Made by a program: the position numbers and the translations under genes. From NCBI RefSeq assembly GCF_963665245.1, contig NZ_OY762267.1:186001-250000 (forward strand): 64,000 nucleotides of DNA, in the 5' to 3' direction. This DNA comes from an uncultured Paludibaculum sp. (lineage in GTDB: Bacteria > Acidobacteriota > Terriglobia > Bryobacterales > Bryobacteraceae). Under the pieces are notes generated by a model that had not been told where the DNA came from, searched no databases, and saw only the letters and a program-made list of their open reading frames with translations. Positions 38,045 through 48,675 of the stretch are shown in pieces (within the stretch, counting starts at the first letter, position 1; each line of letters opens with the position of its first letter).

Positions 38045-39592
38045 TCAATTGGATTCTTCCAGCACTTCGATTCCATTCACGCAGGCCATGCCCTCGACGG
38101 GTACGAAGGTGAGGACGATTTTGCCCTGGGCGGTGGGGCGGACACCCGAGAAGGCGCGGTCCAGAGGCCGGCCTTCCCCGCCGGCCGCCTTCATGATGTC
38201 GAAGTTTCTCAACAGAGCGGCTCCATTGCAATAGACGTCGAAGATGCGACTGCCGAGTCCGCCAACTCCGGTGTTCCGCCGTCCGTAATGGCCTTCGTTG
38301 AACTTCAAGGCCACGCGATAGAGGCCGTCCGCCACCGGGATCGAGTAAGAGAAATGCCCCCACCGTTCGCTGGCGTAGAGCGCAACATCTGGCTGGATTG
38401 AGTTACCGGCCTGCGCCGGATTCGTGTTCCTTACGAGAGCGTTGCCCCCCATGAAGTAGGAGTCAGCCTGCCACTGCTGCCCGGCTGAGTCCTGCCAGGA
38501 CGAGGTCCACCCGGCACGGATGCGGACAGGACGGACCTTGCCCGGACTGACCGGCAGCACTTCGATAGCGCTCAGCATCGCCGTGCCTCTTTGAGGCGCG
38601 AAGCTGAGGTGGAGCAAGCCGTCCGGCGCCGGCGCGATGTCGCGGAAGACGCGTTCATCGGCGATGTTGGCGCCCGCGGCATCGGCCACCACATCGAAAA
38701 AGTTCAAGATCCGATTGCCGTTGGCGGACACCTGGAAGACGCGCTGCCCTTCCCCGCTGGATTCGGCGCTGATTAGGTCAGAGAGGCCCGTCTCGGCAAA
38801 GTGAAGATGCAGTTCGTACTTGCCCGGAGCGAGGGGGATATCGTACCGGAAGTCCCCCTGGCGCATGTGCCGATAGATGTCGGGATCCAGCGTTCGAAGA
38901 ACTCGCTCGGATGGACGGACGAAAACAGAGCCACCAGAAAAGAGACGATCCGGACTCCAGGCGCGGCCGCTGCGGTCCACGTATGAGCTACTGGAACCGA
39001 CAATGATCCGGACACTACCGCCTCCCAATCCGATGGGTGGAAGATTGGAGGGAGTGGAAACGGCCTTGACATCGGTGGCCACGGACTTCGCCATCCTCCA
39101 CTGTGAGATGGCGAAACCGCCGGCGAGCGCCAGCAGCACCACGCCGCCGGCAATCGCCATACGGGGGAGTGTCTTCGGTGGCAGCGGAAGTTCTGGTTCG
39201 GCCACCGAAACTTCCCACTTGAACTCGGCCTTGTAGGATCCCGGCGGCAGTTCGATTCTGACCGGATGAGCCGAGCCGTTTTCGGAATGGTACTGCTGGG
39301 CGAGCTTCTTCCTAATCTCGTTGGCGGTCACACGGACGACCGTGTGCTGGCCCGGGTCGAAGGCAGGCGGAAGTTGGAAAAGGTCCACGCCGATGGAACG
39401 TTCCTTCAGAGCGTCGCCGGGGCCGGCTATCGTCTGCTCAACGACGTGCTTTAGGAAGTCTCTGCACCGCTTGCTGCCGCGGAACGCAGGGCTCTCCAGC
39501 AGGCGGTTGAGTTCCGTCCGCACGGCCTGCTGTTCCGGCTCGCTGAGTCCTATCCCTTCGCTTGCGTCCATGCTCAGGTCTGGGCGAATCAT
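38045..39592 (-). CDS. ToxR/CadC-like transmembrane regulator with two periplasmic malectin-like domains
   Basis: 515 residues in three parts. Residues about 16-125 form a module with IGVDLFQ, VRVTANEIRKKL and RIELPPGSYKAEF, whose order and pattern resemble the recognition helix and wing of OmpR/ToxR winged-helix domains. One membrane span follows (about 145-164). The rest contains two malectin-like beta-sandwich repeats (about 190-350 and 355-513), aligned by AWSPDRLFSGG/WQADSYFMGG, RVFQVSANGNRILNFFDV/RIFDVYCNGAALLRNFDI and ending SAIEVLP/NGIEVLEE. Malectin domains bind glucosides. The inferred role is a membrane one-component sensor of extracytoplasmic sugars, controlling the flanking xylan units. 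DNA binding is not proven. Confidence 0.8.
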   Translation of the reverse strand: MIRPDLSMDASEGIGLSEPEQQAVRTELNRLLESPAFRGSKRCRDFLKHVVEQTIAGPGDALKERSIGVDLFQLPPAFDPGQHTVVRVTANEIRKKLAQQYHSENGSAHPVRIELPPGSYKAEFKWEVSVAEPELPLPPKTLPRMAIAGGVVLLALAGGFAISQWRMAKSVATDVKAVSTPSNLPPIGLGGGSVRIIVGSSSSYVDRSGRAWSPDRLFSGGSVFVRPSERVLRTLDPDIYRHMRQGDFRYDIPLAPGKYELHLHFAETGLSDLISAESSGEGQRVFQVSANGNRILNFFDVVADAAGANIADERVFRDIAPAPDGLLHLSFAPQRGTAMLSAIEVLPVSPGKVRPVRIRAGWTSSWQDSAGQQWQADSYFMGGNALVRNTNPAQAGNSIQPDVALYASERWGHFSYSIPVADGLYRVALKFNEGHYGRRNTGVGGLGSRIFDVYCNGAALLRNFDIMKAAGGEGRPLDRAFSGVRPTAQGKIVLTFVPVEGMACVNGIEVLEESN

Positions 39593-39638
39593 AACACAAC
39601 CGCTCGATCGGGCCTCGGGGTTGCTAACTGGCGTCGGT

Positions 39639-39653
39639 AACCGTTAAACGGTT
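39639..39653. promoter_or_regulatory. Palindrome between the malectin regulator and the esterase operon
   Basis: AACCGTT-A-AACGGTT, perfect seven-base arms around one base, 47 bases upstream of the regulator start and about 240 upstream of the esterase gene. Candidate operator for either the LacI protein or the malectin regulator. Confidence 0.5.
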
Positions 39654-39743
39654 CACTGCCGGGCCCTCGCGGCGACTCCAACGTAAAGATTCCACAAGGA
39701 TTGAACAGGACATACAGTACCTAACCTAACCCTCGGTCGTTTT

Positions 39744-39757
39744 GCATGCTAGCATGC
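39744..39757. promoter_or_regulatory. Second palindrome before the esterase operon
   Basis: GCATGCTAGCATGC is a perfect 14-base palindrome, 133 bases upstream of the 39890 start codon. Function unknown; placement suggests a protein-binding site for the long GH/CE operon. Confidence 0.4.
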
Positions 39758-39824
39758 CCCCGGACTTTGATTGGGGCTCCCCTGCTCACTGTCCAGGGTC
39801 AGAACCCGGCACACGGACAGAAGT

Positions 39825-39851
39825 GAAGCCGGGGCGTTACGCACCGGCTTC
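39825..39851 (+). promoter_or_regulatory. Stable hairpin in the esterase operon leader
   Basis: GAAGCCGG pairs with CCGGCTTC, and an inner GCG/CGC stem closes a TTA loop. It lies about 40 bases upstream of the start codon, in the probable 5' leader. It matches no riboswitch class that I recognise. Confidence 0.3.
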
Positions 39852-39883
39852 GCCATCTTGGGCCGGCAGATTGATGGAGGTAG

Positions 39884-41125
<1,242 letters not shown>

Positions 41126-41144
41126 AGCAGGGGGAGCGAACTGC

Positions 41145-42734
41145 ATGAAGGCTCTCTGTACCCTTCTGTTTGTTATGGGTCCAGCCATGCTGCAGGTAGC
41201 CGCGACGCCGGCGACCGTAAAGGTCGCGGGGGGCCTGCTACGAGGAGTTGCGGACGGAAATCTGACTGTCTACAAAGGCATTCCGTTCGCGGCGCCCCCG
41301 GTGGGCGAACTGCGATGGCGCGCACCGCGTCCGGCCACCGGATGGCAGGGGGTCCGCGACGCCACGCAGTTTGCGCCGGGGTGTATCCCAGGAATGGGAG
41401 GCCCCTCGGCAGGCGGAGTGAGCGAAGACTGCCTGTACCTGAACATCTGGACGCCGGCGAAATCGCCGAAGGAGCGTGTTCCGGTACTGGTCTGGATCTA
41501 CGGCGGCGGCTTCAACGCCGGGGCCACTTCTGTTCCGGACTATAGCGGGGAGAAACTGGCCAAACGCGGCGTCGTGCTGGTCAGCATCGCGTACCGCGTG
41601 GGGATCCTCGGCTTCTTTGCGCATCCGGAGTTGAGCTCGGAATCGCCCCAACACGTCTCGGGTAATTACGGAATGTTGGACATGATTGCGGGACTGCAGT
41701 GGATCCAGAAGAACATCGCGGCGTTCGGAGGGGATCCGAAACGGGTCACGATTTTCGGGGAGTCGGCCGGCGGTATCGCGGTGAGCATGCTGAGCGTCTC
41801 TCCGCTGGCCAAGGGACTCTTTCACGGAGCGATCTCGCAGAGCGGGGGTTCCTTCGGCCCCTCCAGCGTGATGCCTGTGCCGGGCGAGAACATGCGGGTG
41901 CTGGCGGACGCGGAAGCCTCCGGCGTCGAGTTCGGAAAGACAGCGAACGCGCCGTCGCTGCAGGCGCTGAGGGCATTGAACTCCACCCAATTGGCTGAAG
42001 CGGCACGCAAGCAGCGAGGCATGGCCTGGCCGATCGTGGATGGCTGGGTGATTCCGGATGACCAGTACCGGCTCTACGAGTCGGGGCAGTTCAACGATAC
42101 GCCCATCCTGGTGGGCTACAACTCGGACGAGGGCGCGAGTTTCTCGCCGGCCCGCACTCCGGAAGATTACATCGCGGCCGTGAAGAAGCGCTATGGCCCG
42201 TTCGCGGACCGGCTGCTGCAGGTGTATCCGACAGAGGCAACCCCTGTGCCCAAGACCGCGCGGGACCTGATGCGGGACTCCGCTTTCGGCTGGCACACCT
42301 GGGTATGGGCGAGGCTCCAGTCCTCCCGAGGGAAAGGCAAGGCCTACTATTACTACTTCGACCAGCACCCCGACTATCCGGCAGGCTCACCGCAAGCCGG
42401 GCGCGGCTCTCCCCACGGCGCCGAGGTTGTTTACGTTTTCGAGCACCTGGAGAACGTGAAGCGGACTGTGACCGACGAGGACCGTCAGATCTCGGATGCG
42501 ATGGCGGCGTACTGGACGAATTTCGCCAAGCACCTGAGGCCCGATGGCGACGGGCTGCCCGCGTGGCCCGCGTTCAGCGACAGGAGCCCCGTGGTCATGT
42601 ACTTCGCGGGCAAGCCGCATACCGGTCCGGTGCCCAGCGAGCAATCGCTGCGCGTACTGGATGGCTACTTTGCGTGGAGAAGAAGTCCAGAGGGAGCGGT
42701 GACGAAGCCGCCGGAGCGCAAACCCGCGCATTGA
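41145..42734 (+). CDS. Secreted carboxylesterase, type B
   Basis: 529 residues with a signal peptide (ALCTLLFVMGPAMLQVAA). Family motifs: YKGIPFAAPPVGELRWRAP, SEDCLYLNIWTPA, nucleophile elbow TIFGESAGGIAVS, and the charge-relay His near RGSPHGAEVVYVF. It is a paralogue of the esterase at 26114. The gap to the previous gene is 19 bases. It probably cleaves acyl or aryl esters of xylan side chains; the exact bond is unknown. Confidence 0.93.
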   Translation: MKALCTLLFVMGPAMLQVAATPATVKVAGGLLRGVADGNLTVYKGIPFAAPPVGELRWRAPRPATGWQGVRDATQFAPGCIPGMGGPSAGGVSEDCLYLNIWTPAKSPKERVPVLVWIYGGGFNAGATSVPDYSGEKLAKRGVVLVSIAYRVGILGFFAHPELSSESPQHVSGNYGMLDMIAGLQWIQKNIAAFGGDPKRVTIFGESAGGIAVSMLSVSPLAKGLFHGAISQSGGSFGPSSVMPVPGENMRVLADAEASGVEFGKTANAPSLQALRALNSTQLAEAARKQRGMAWPIVDGWVIPDDQYRLYESGQFNDTPILVGYNSDEGASFSPARTPEDYIAAVKKRYGPFADRLLQVYPTEATPVPKTARDLMRDSAFGWHTWVWARLQSSRGKGKAYYYYFDQHPDYPAGSPQAGRGSPHGAEVVYVFEHLENVKRTVTDEDRQISDAMAAYWTNFAKHLRPDGDGLPAWPAFSDRSPVVMYFAGKPHTGPVPSEQSLRVLDGYFAWRRSPEGAVTKPPERKPAH

Positions 42735-42776
42735 GGGTCCAACCCAATCTGAAAGTTGATTCAGCCAGGCATTCAT

Positions 42777-45317
42777 ATGTTCCAGCAATCCCGTGCACTC
42801 CTGGGGATCGCCCTGATCCTCTGTATTTCCTTGTCCGGAGCGGATTTCGCCATGAAGGTGACCGAGAGCGGTTACCTGGACACGCCGGGCTTTAGCGTCA
42901 TTCTTTATCAAAGTACTTTTCATCCGATCTTCCTCGACCAGAAGACCACCGCCATGGAGATGATCCTGCATGGCCATCGGATCGCGACGAATGGCGATGT
43001 GAGATTGCTGGCCACGCCCGAGCAATGGGATCAGGTGGCGCAGTTGAAGGGGAAGCAGGCAGACAAGGAGAAAAACCGGCTCACGGCCGTCTTGTCCTAC
43101 CCCGACTACGGCCTGGATTACCACGTGGAGGTGGCGGCCGAGCCGGGTGGCGTGCGAGTGAGCGTGAATCTCGACAAGCCGCTGCCCGAAAAACTGGCGG
43201 GCCGCGCGGGGTTCAATCTGGAGTTCCTGCCTTCGGCTTATATCGGAAAGAGCTATGCGCTGGATGGCAAGGTGTTCGGCATGTTTCCGCGCAGTCCCGG
43301 GGATCCGATGGAGAAGGTCGCGACCTCGGCCGATGATCCGAAGCGTCTGCCCTATCAGCGGGAGTGGGATGAAGCAAGAGGGTATCTGCAGCCGCGGCCC
43401 ATTGTCACCGGACAAAGCATCACCATGGCCGTGGAGGATCCACTTTACAGGATCACCGTGCAGTCCGAGAACGTTCCGTTGGGTCTGTATGATGGCCGCA
43501 ACCGGGCCCAGAACGGCTGGTTCGTGCTGCGCTCGATGATTCCGGCGGGCAAGACCGAAGGCGCGGTGGTGTGGCACATCCGGCCGGACGTGATGCCGAA
43601 CTGGACACGTCCACCGGTGATCGCGCACAGCCAGGCCGGGTATCCTCCGAACTTCCCGAAGGCAGCGATCCTGGAGCTGGATCCGAAGTTCAAGGGGCCG
43701 GCTACGGCGAAGGTGATGCGGCTCTCGGAGGACGGCAGGTACAAGCAGGTGTTCGAAGGGCCGATCGCGGCCCGTGTTCCGTGGCTGCGTTATGAGTACG
43801 CGAAGTTCGACTTTTCGGCTGTGAAGGATCCCGGGCTGTACACGATTGAGTACGCCGGAGAGCGGACCGAATTGTTCCCTATCGGGAAGGATGTCTACAG
43901 CAAGGCGTGGCAGCCGAGCCTGGACACCTACCTGGCTGTGGCAATGGACCACGTTTCCGTGCGCGAGGGGTACCGACTGTGGCATGGAGTGTCGCACCTG
44001 GACGATGCCCGGCAGGCTCCGCCGAACCAGCAGCATTTCGATGGCTGGTCGATGGGCCCGAATATCGACTCGCCGTTCAAGCCCGGCGAGCACATTCCGG
44101 GATTGAATGTGGGCGGATGGTATGACGCCGGGGATTTCGATATCCAGACCCGCAGCCAGTTCTCGGTAATCCAGGACCTGGCGCTGGCGCACAGGGAGTT
44201 CGGACTGAAGTGGGATGAACTCACCGTGGACTGGAAGGCGCGCTCGGTGGAGATGCATCGCCCGGACGGTATTCCGGATACCGTGCAGCAGGTAAAACAC
44301 GGCGTGTTGCAGGTGCTGGCGCAGATCAAGGCGGTGGGCCATGCCTTCCCTGTGATCGAGGAGCCGACGCTACGGCAGTATACGCATCTTGGCGACGGAG
44401 CGTCGAAGACGGACGGGCGGATCTACTCCGGGAAGCTGGGACCGCATGATGTGGACGGCAACTTCTCGGGCAATCCAGACGACCGGTGGGCGTTCACGAC
44501 GAAATCGGCGGGTATGCAGTATGGCGCGGCGGCTTCGCTGGCGGCCGCGGCTCCGGTGCTGAAAGGGTTTGACGACGCCCTGGCGAAGGAATGTCTGGAT
44601 ACGGCTGTGAAGGTCTGGGACGACGAGCATGCGAATCCGACGCCGAGTGTGAGCCGCCCGGGGTCCTTCACTCCTCCGGCTGCGATGCTGGCGGGCGAGG
44701 AGTGGAATGCAGCCGTGCACCTTCTGATTGCGACAAACGGGGGTGCCGCGTATAAAAAGCGTGTCCTGGAGCTGTTCCCGACCGTGTCGCAGCGATTCGG
44801 GTTTGGCGCCTGGTCTGCCGTGCACATTCTGCCGTTTATGGATGCCGAGTTCAGGAAGCAGTTCGAGGCGGCCACAAGGACTTACGTAGAACAGTTGGAC
44901 AAAGAGCTGGCGGCCACGCCTTTCGGAGTCCCGCCCAGCCGGGGCACCTGGGGCGGTTCGGCCGCGGTGATCGATCTCGGTGTACGGATGTATTTCCTGC
45001 ACAAGGCCTTTCCGGAGATCGTGAGTAAGGACTACACGCTGCGGGCGGCGAACTACATCCTGGGCACGCATCCGGTGTCGAGCACCTCCTATGTATCGGC
45101 GGTCGGCACGAGTTCGAAGCTAAAAGCGTACGGCAACAACCGGGCGGACGGCTCGTTCATTCCCGGTGGTGTGATCCCGGGCTATATCGTGATCCGGCCG
45201 GATTTTCCTGAGTGTATCGACGACTTCGGATTCCTGTGGTTTGAAAACGAGTACATTGTCGGCGTGGCCAGCAGGTGGATTCTGGCGGCCAATGCGGCGG
45301 ACGCGCTGGTGCGATAG
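42777..45317 (+). CDS. Secreted GH9-family glycoside hydrolase
   Basis: About 846 residues. The ATG at 42777 starts a signal peptide (ALLGIALILCISLSGADF). An N-terminal beta-rich region of about 270 residues is unusual and not assigned. A CelD-type Ig-like domain (about 280-375, VIAHSQAGYPPNFPKAAI) precedes the (alpha/alpha)6 GH9 catalytic domain, with the Asp pair in GGWYDAGDFDIQTRSQ and the acid Glu in FLWFENEYIVG. GH9 members are endo- or exo-acting on beta-1,4-glucans and xyloglucan. The unusual N-terminus leaves substrate specificity open. Confidence 0.87.
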   Translation: MFQQSRALLGIALILCISLSGADFAMKVTESGYLDTPGFSVILYQSTFHPIFLDQKTTAMEMILHGHRIATNGDVRLLATPEQWDQVAQLKGKQADKEKNRLTAVLSYPDYGLDYHVEVAAEPGGVRVSVNLDKPLPEKLAGRAGFNLEFLPSAYIGKSYALDGKVFGMFPRSPGDPMEKVATSADDPKRLPYQREWDEARGYLQPRPIVTGQSITMAVEDPLYRITVQSENVPLGLYDGRNRAQNGWFVLRSMIPAGKTEGAVVWHIRPDVMPNWTRPPVIAHSQAGYPPNFPKAAILELDPKFKGPATAKVMRLSEDGRYKQVFEGPIAARVPWLRYEYAKFDFSAVKDPGLYTIEYAGERTELFPIGKDVYSKAWQPSLDTYLAVAMDHVSVREGYRLWHGVSHLDDARQAPPNQQHFDGWSMGPNIDSPFKPGEHIPGLNVGGWYDAGDFDIQTRSQFSVIQDLALAHREFGLKWDELTVDWKARSVEMHRPDGIPDTVQQVKHGVLQVLAQIKAVGHAFPVIEEPTLRQYTHLGDGASKTDGRIYSGKLGPHDVDGNFSGNPDDRWAFTTKSAGMQYGAAASLAAAAPVLKGFDDALAKECLDTAVKVWDDEHANPTPSVSRPGSFTPPAAMLAGEEWNAAVHLLIATNGGAAYKKRVLELFPTVSQRFGFGAWSAVHILPFMDAEFRKQFEAATRTYVEQLDKELAATPFGVPPSRGTWGGSAAVIDLGVRMYFLHKAFPEIVSKDYTLRAANYILGTHPVSSTSYVSAVGTSSKLKAYGNNRADGSFIPGGVIPGYIVIRPDFPECIDDFGFLWFENEYIVGVASRWILAANAADALVR

Positions 45318-45363
45318 GCGCGGCTGATCGCCGGATCAACATCAAAAACGAACGAGGTTCACC

Positions 45364-46431
45364 ATGCAGAAGATTCTTTCCCGTGTTGCGATGATCGCGT
45401 TGGGGCTGGCGGTGCTGGCTCCGGCGCAGGTCAAGACCGAGGTGCCGCCGGTGGAGCCCAGCGCCAAGCCGGTGACCGTCGAACCGATCAAGATTCACGG
45501 CGCGGCGCTGGAGGGCAACCTGGAAGCGAACGCGGTCGACCGCGACGTACTGGTCTTCCTGCCGCCCAGCTATGCGAAGGAGAAGAAGCGGCGCTACCCG
45601 GTGGTGTATGCTCTGCACGGCTACAGCATTGGAGCTGAGCAGTGGTCGAAGGAGATCCACGTTCCGCAGACCATTGAGGGGGCCTTCGCGAAGGGGGCCC
45701 AGGAGATGATCGTGGTGCTGCCGGATTCGAAGACGGTCCACAACGGTTCGATGTACTCGAGTTCGGTAACGACGGGCGACTTCGAACAGTTCATCGCGCG
45801 GGACGTGGTCGCCTATATCGACGCGCACTACCGGACTATCCCGAAACGGACGAGCCGCGGGCTGGTGGGGCATTCCATGGGCGGTTATGGCGCAAGCCGC
45901 ATCGGCATGAGGCACTCCGACGTGTTCGGGAGCCTGTACATCATGAGCCCGTGCTGCATGTCGCCGCGTGGCGGCGGGCCGGCGAATCCGGCGATGGAGA
46001 AGGCCCTGGCGGCCGTGAAGACACCGGCCGACTCGGCGACATTGCCGTTCGGCTTGAGGGCACAGCTCGCAACAGCGGCTGCCTGGTCGCCGAATCCGAA
46101 AAATCCGCCGCTGTATCTGGATCTGCCCATGAAGGACGGCGTGGTTCAGCAGGATGTGTTAGCGCGCTGGACGGCGAATGCTCCGCTGGCGTTTGTCCAC
46201 CAGTACGTCGGGAATCTGAAGATGTACCGGGGCATTTCGATGGACGTGGGCGACCAGGACGGCCTGAAGAACGACGCGACCAAGCTGCATGAGGTGATGG
46301 ACACGTACGGCATTGCGAACAGCTTCGAGATCTACTCCGGCACCCATACGAGCGCGGTGGCGGTACGGTTCCAGAACTATGTCATGCCGTTCTTCAGCAA
46401 GAACCTGTGCAGCGGAACGAACTGCCAGTGA
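45364..46431 (+). CDS. Secreted CE1-type esterase
   Basis: 355 residues with a signal peptide ending near LAPAQVK. The esterase-D fold shows YPVVYALHGYSIGAEQW, the nucleophile Ser in LVGHSMGGYGASRIG, an Asp in DVGDQDGLKND and a His in IYSGTHTSAV. It is 46 bases downstream of GH9 in the same operon. Homologues remove ferulate, acetyl or related groups. The acyl specificity is unknown. Confidence 0.9.
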   Translation: MQKILSRVAMIALGLAVLAPAQVKTEVPPVEPSAKPVTVEPIKIHGAALEGNLEANAVDRDVLVFLPPSYAKEKKRRYPVVYALHGYSIGAEQWSKEIHVPQTIEGAFAKGAQEMIVVLPDSKTVHNGSMYSSSVTTGDFEQFIARDVVAYIDAHYRTIPKRTSRGLVGHSMGGYGASRIGMRHSDVFGSLYIMSPCCMSPRGGGPANPAMEKALAAVKTPADSATLPFGLRAQLATAAAWSPNPKNPPLYLDLPMKDGVVQQDVLARWTANAPLAFVHQYVGNLKMYRGISMDVGDQDGLKNDATKLHEVMDTYGIANSFEIYSGTHTSAVAVRFQNYVMPFFSKNLCSGTNCQ

Positions 46432-46478
46432 CCGAAAGGCAATGTTGACCGGAAGTACCGTTGAATTGGAGTTTTGAC

Positions 46479-48623
46479 ATGAGATTCGTTTCGATCTGGT
46501 GCGCGGTGCCCGTATTGTTTGCGGCTCTCGCCGGATCCGCGGCAGCCCAACCGGTAGCTGTCCGCATCGATGCCACCAACACGGGGCAGCCCATCAGCAA
46601 GCTGGTGTTCGGCGGCTTCATGGAGCCGGCCACGACCCAGGTCTGGGCCGAGATGCTGGCCGACCGGAAGTTCTTCTATGCGATCAACTCCAAACCCGAA
46701 CCCGCAGCGCCCACTGGAGGGTTCGGCCGGCGTGGGCCCCGCCGGCGATGGCTCCCCGTCGGCGGGGATCAGTTTGTGGAGATGGACAGCAAGAGTGCGT
46801 ACGTGGGGGAGTGGAGTCCGCTGATCCAGGTGGAGGCTACGACGCCGCGCGGCATCAGTCAGGCGGGGCTTGCGCTCAGAGCGGGCAGAGCCTATGTGGG
46901 GCGTGTTGTACTCAGCGGCAGTCCCGGAGTCAAGGTGGATGTGAGCCTGATCTGGGGACCGAATCCCGAGGACCGGCAGACGGTGAGTGTAGGGAAGTTG
47001 ACAGCGGGCTATGCGAAGTTCCCGCTGAAGTTCGCGGCGAAAGCTGACACGACGCAAGGCCGCATCGAGATTACGGGGCACGGCGGCGGAGCGTTCCATA
47101 TCGGAGCGACGTCCCTGATGCCGGCGGACAATGTCTCGGGGTTCAAAGCTGCCAGTGTACGTCTGCTGAAGGAACAGGGTATCGGGATCGCCCGTTGGCC
47201 CGGTGGGAATTTCGTATCGGCCTACGACTGGCGGGACGGGCTCGGCGACGCCGACAAAAGGCCGCCGCGCCGGGAACTGGCGTGGAACGGGATGGAGACG
47301 AACGACATGGGGATCGACGACTTCATGACGTTCTGCCGTCTGCTGAATGCGGAGCCGTACATTGCAGTGAATACCGGATTGGGCGATGCGCATTCGGCCG
47401 CGGAACAGGTCGAGTATGTGAACGGCCCGGCCACCAGCCCGATGGGCAAGCTGCGCGCGGCCAACGGGCATCCGGCTCCCTATGGCGTGAAGATCTGGGG
47501 GATCGGCAACGAAATGTACGGTCCCTGGCAGTGGGGCCACATGGATGTGACGCAGTACCCGGACAAGCACAATCTGTTCGTGCGGGCGATGCGGAAGGTC
47601 GATCCTACGATCAAGGTGATCGCTTCGAGCGCCACGCCGGAGGAGTTGTCGTGGACCTACATAGAAAACCGTCAATTGGGCACCTTCCCGGAACGGGAAG
47701 CTGTGAACGATAAGGTGCCTTTTGCGTTTGGTACGAAGTACGACTGGACGGGGGCCCTGCTGGCGCGCTCGGCGGAGTATATCGATTACCTCGGCGAGCA
47801 CTTCTACGGCTATCCCCACCTGGCGATCGACGGTCCTTCGCAGCAGTTCGTCGAGGCGAACGACTCAGTCGCGGATCGTGTGCGCCGCATGCCGAACAAG
47901 GTCCAGATGAAGTTTGAAGCGTGGGCGGAGTACCTGAAGCGGATGCCGTCGCTGAAGGGCAAGGACATCCGGTTCGCCTTCGACGAATGGGCGCCGAGGA
48001 ACCGGCCTGTGAGCCCGTCGAGCGCGGCTCCGGTGAGCAGCCTGATGTTGAATCCGATGACGAATGCGCTGGTGTATCACGAGTTCTTCCGGCACTCGGA
48101 CATGGTTGCCTTGGGCGTGGCCACGGGCGGGATGGGCACGCTGGCGCTGGATTCCTACGGCGAGGCGATCGGCCTGAGGATGGAAGGGCTGGTGATGAAA
48201 GTGCTGCACGACCGGTTTGCCGGTGCGCTGCCGGTGGCCGTAACCGGGAATTCTCCTCAGCGCAGCATTAAGGGCACTGTGGGAGTGGATCTTCCGGAGC
48301 GTCCTTCCGGCAGTCCAACCTACCCGCTCGACGTGTTTGCAGCGCTGACCGCCGACCGCAGAAAACTCGCCATCTCCATGGTGAACCCAACGGACACGAC
48401 GCAGGACTGCGACCTGGATTTCGCAGGCGTACAACCGAGCGGATCCGCCAAGCTATGGCAACTGACCGCTCCTCCGGGAAGTGCACCGGCGCCGGGCGGA
48501 CCCGGTCGAGGCGGGTTCAGCGGCCCTCCCGCGACGATGAGGGAGACGTCGCTGCCACAAGCCCCGCGCCGAGTCACCCTACCCCCCGACAGCGTCAGCG
48601 TGTACGAGTTCGAGGTGAGATAG
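46479..48623 (+). CDS. Secreted GH51-type alpha-L-arabinofuranosidase
   Basis: About 714 residues. The ATG at 46479 begins a signal peptide (FVSIWCAVPVLFAALAGSAAAQ). The TIM barrel has the acid/base Glu in WGIGNEMYGPWQWG and the nucleophile Glu in IRFAFDEWAPRN, and ends in a beta-sandwich domain. The N-terminal part begins IDATNTGQPISKLVFGGFME as in GH51. It should cleave L-arabinofuranose branches from arabinoxylan. A Gly/Pro-rich insertion (APAPGGPGRGGFSGPPA) is present near the end. Confidence 0.92.
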   Translation: MRFVSIWCAVPVLFAALAGSAAAQPVAVRIDATNTGQPISKLVFGGFMEPATTQVWAEMLADRKFFYAINSKPEPAAPTGGFGRRGPRRRWLPVGGDQFVEMDSKSAYVGEWSPLIQVEATTPRGISQAGLALRAGRAYVGRVVLSGSPGVKVDVSLIWGPNPEDRQTVSVGKLTAGYAKFPLKFAAKADTTQGRIEITGHGGGAFHIGATSLMPADNVSGFKAASVRLLKEQGIGIARWPGGNFVSAYDWRDGLGDADKRPPRRELAWNGMETNDMGIDDFMTFCRLLNAEPYIAVNTGLGDAHSAAEQVEYVNGPATSPMGKLRAANGHPAPYGVKIWGIGNEMYGPWQWGHMDVTQYPDKHNLFVRAMRKVDPTIKVIASSATPEELSWTYIENRQLGTFPEREAVNDKVPFAFGTKYDWTGALLARSAEYIDYLGEHFYGYPHLAIDGPSQQFVEANDSVADRVRRMPNKVQMKFEAWAEYLKRMPSLKGKDIRFAFDEWAPRNRPVSPSSAAPVSSLMLNPMTNALVYHEFFRHSDMVALGVATGGMGTLALDSYGEAIGLRMEGLVMKVLHDRFAGALPVAVTGNSPQRSIKGTVGVDLPERPSGSPTYPLDVFAALTADRRKLAISMVNPTDTTQDCDLDFAGVQPSGSAKLWQLTAPPGSAPAPGGPGRGGFSGPPATMRETSLPQAPRRVTLPPDSVSVYEFEVR

Positions 48624-48675
48624 TGGGTGGGACACACACGACTGGCCCTACTGAAGCGCACGCTGGCAGGAGAAT

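Noticed and set aside
39825..39851. Known riboswitch in the esterase leader
   Set aside because: The hairpin is real, but I could not match flanking bases to any riboswitch class.
42387..44342. 651-residue minus-strand frame
   Set aside because: Antisense to the GH9 gene and the end of the esterase gene; His/Arg-rich and without motifs.
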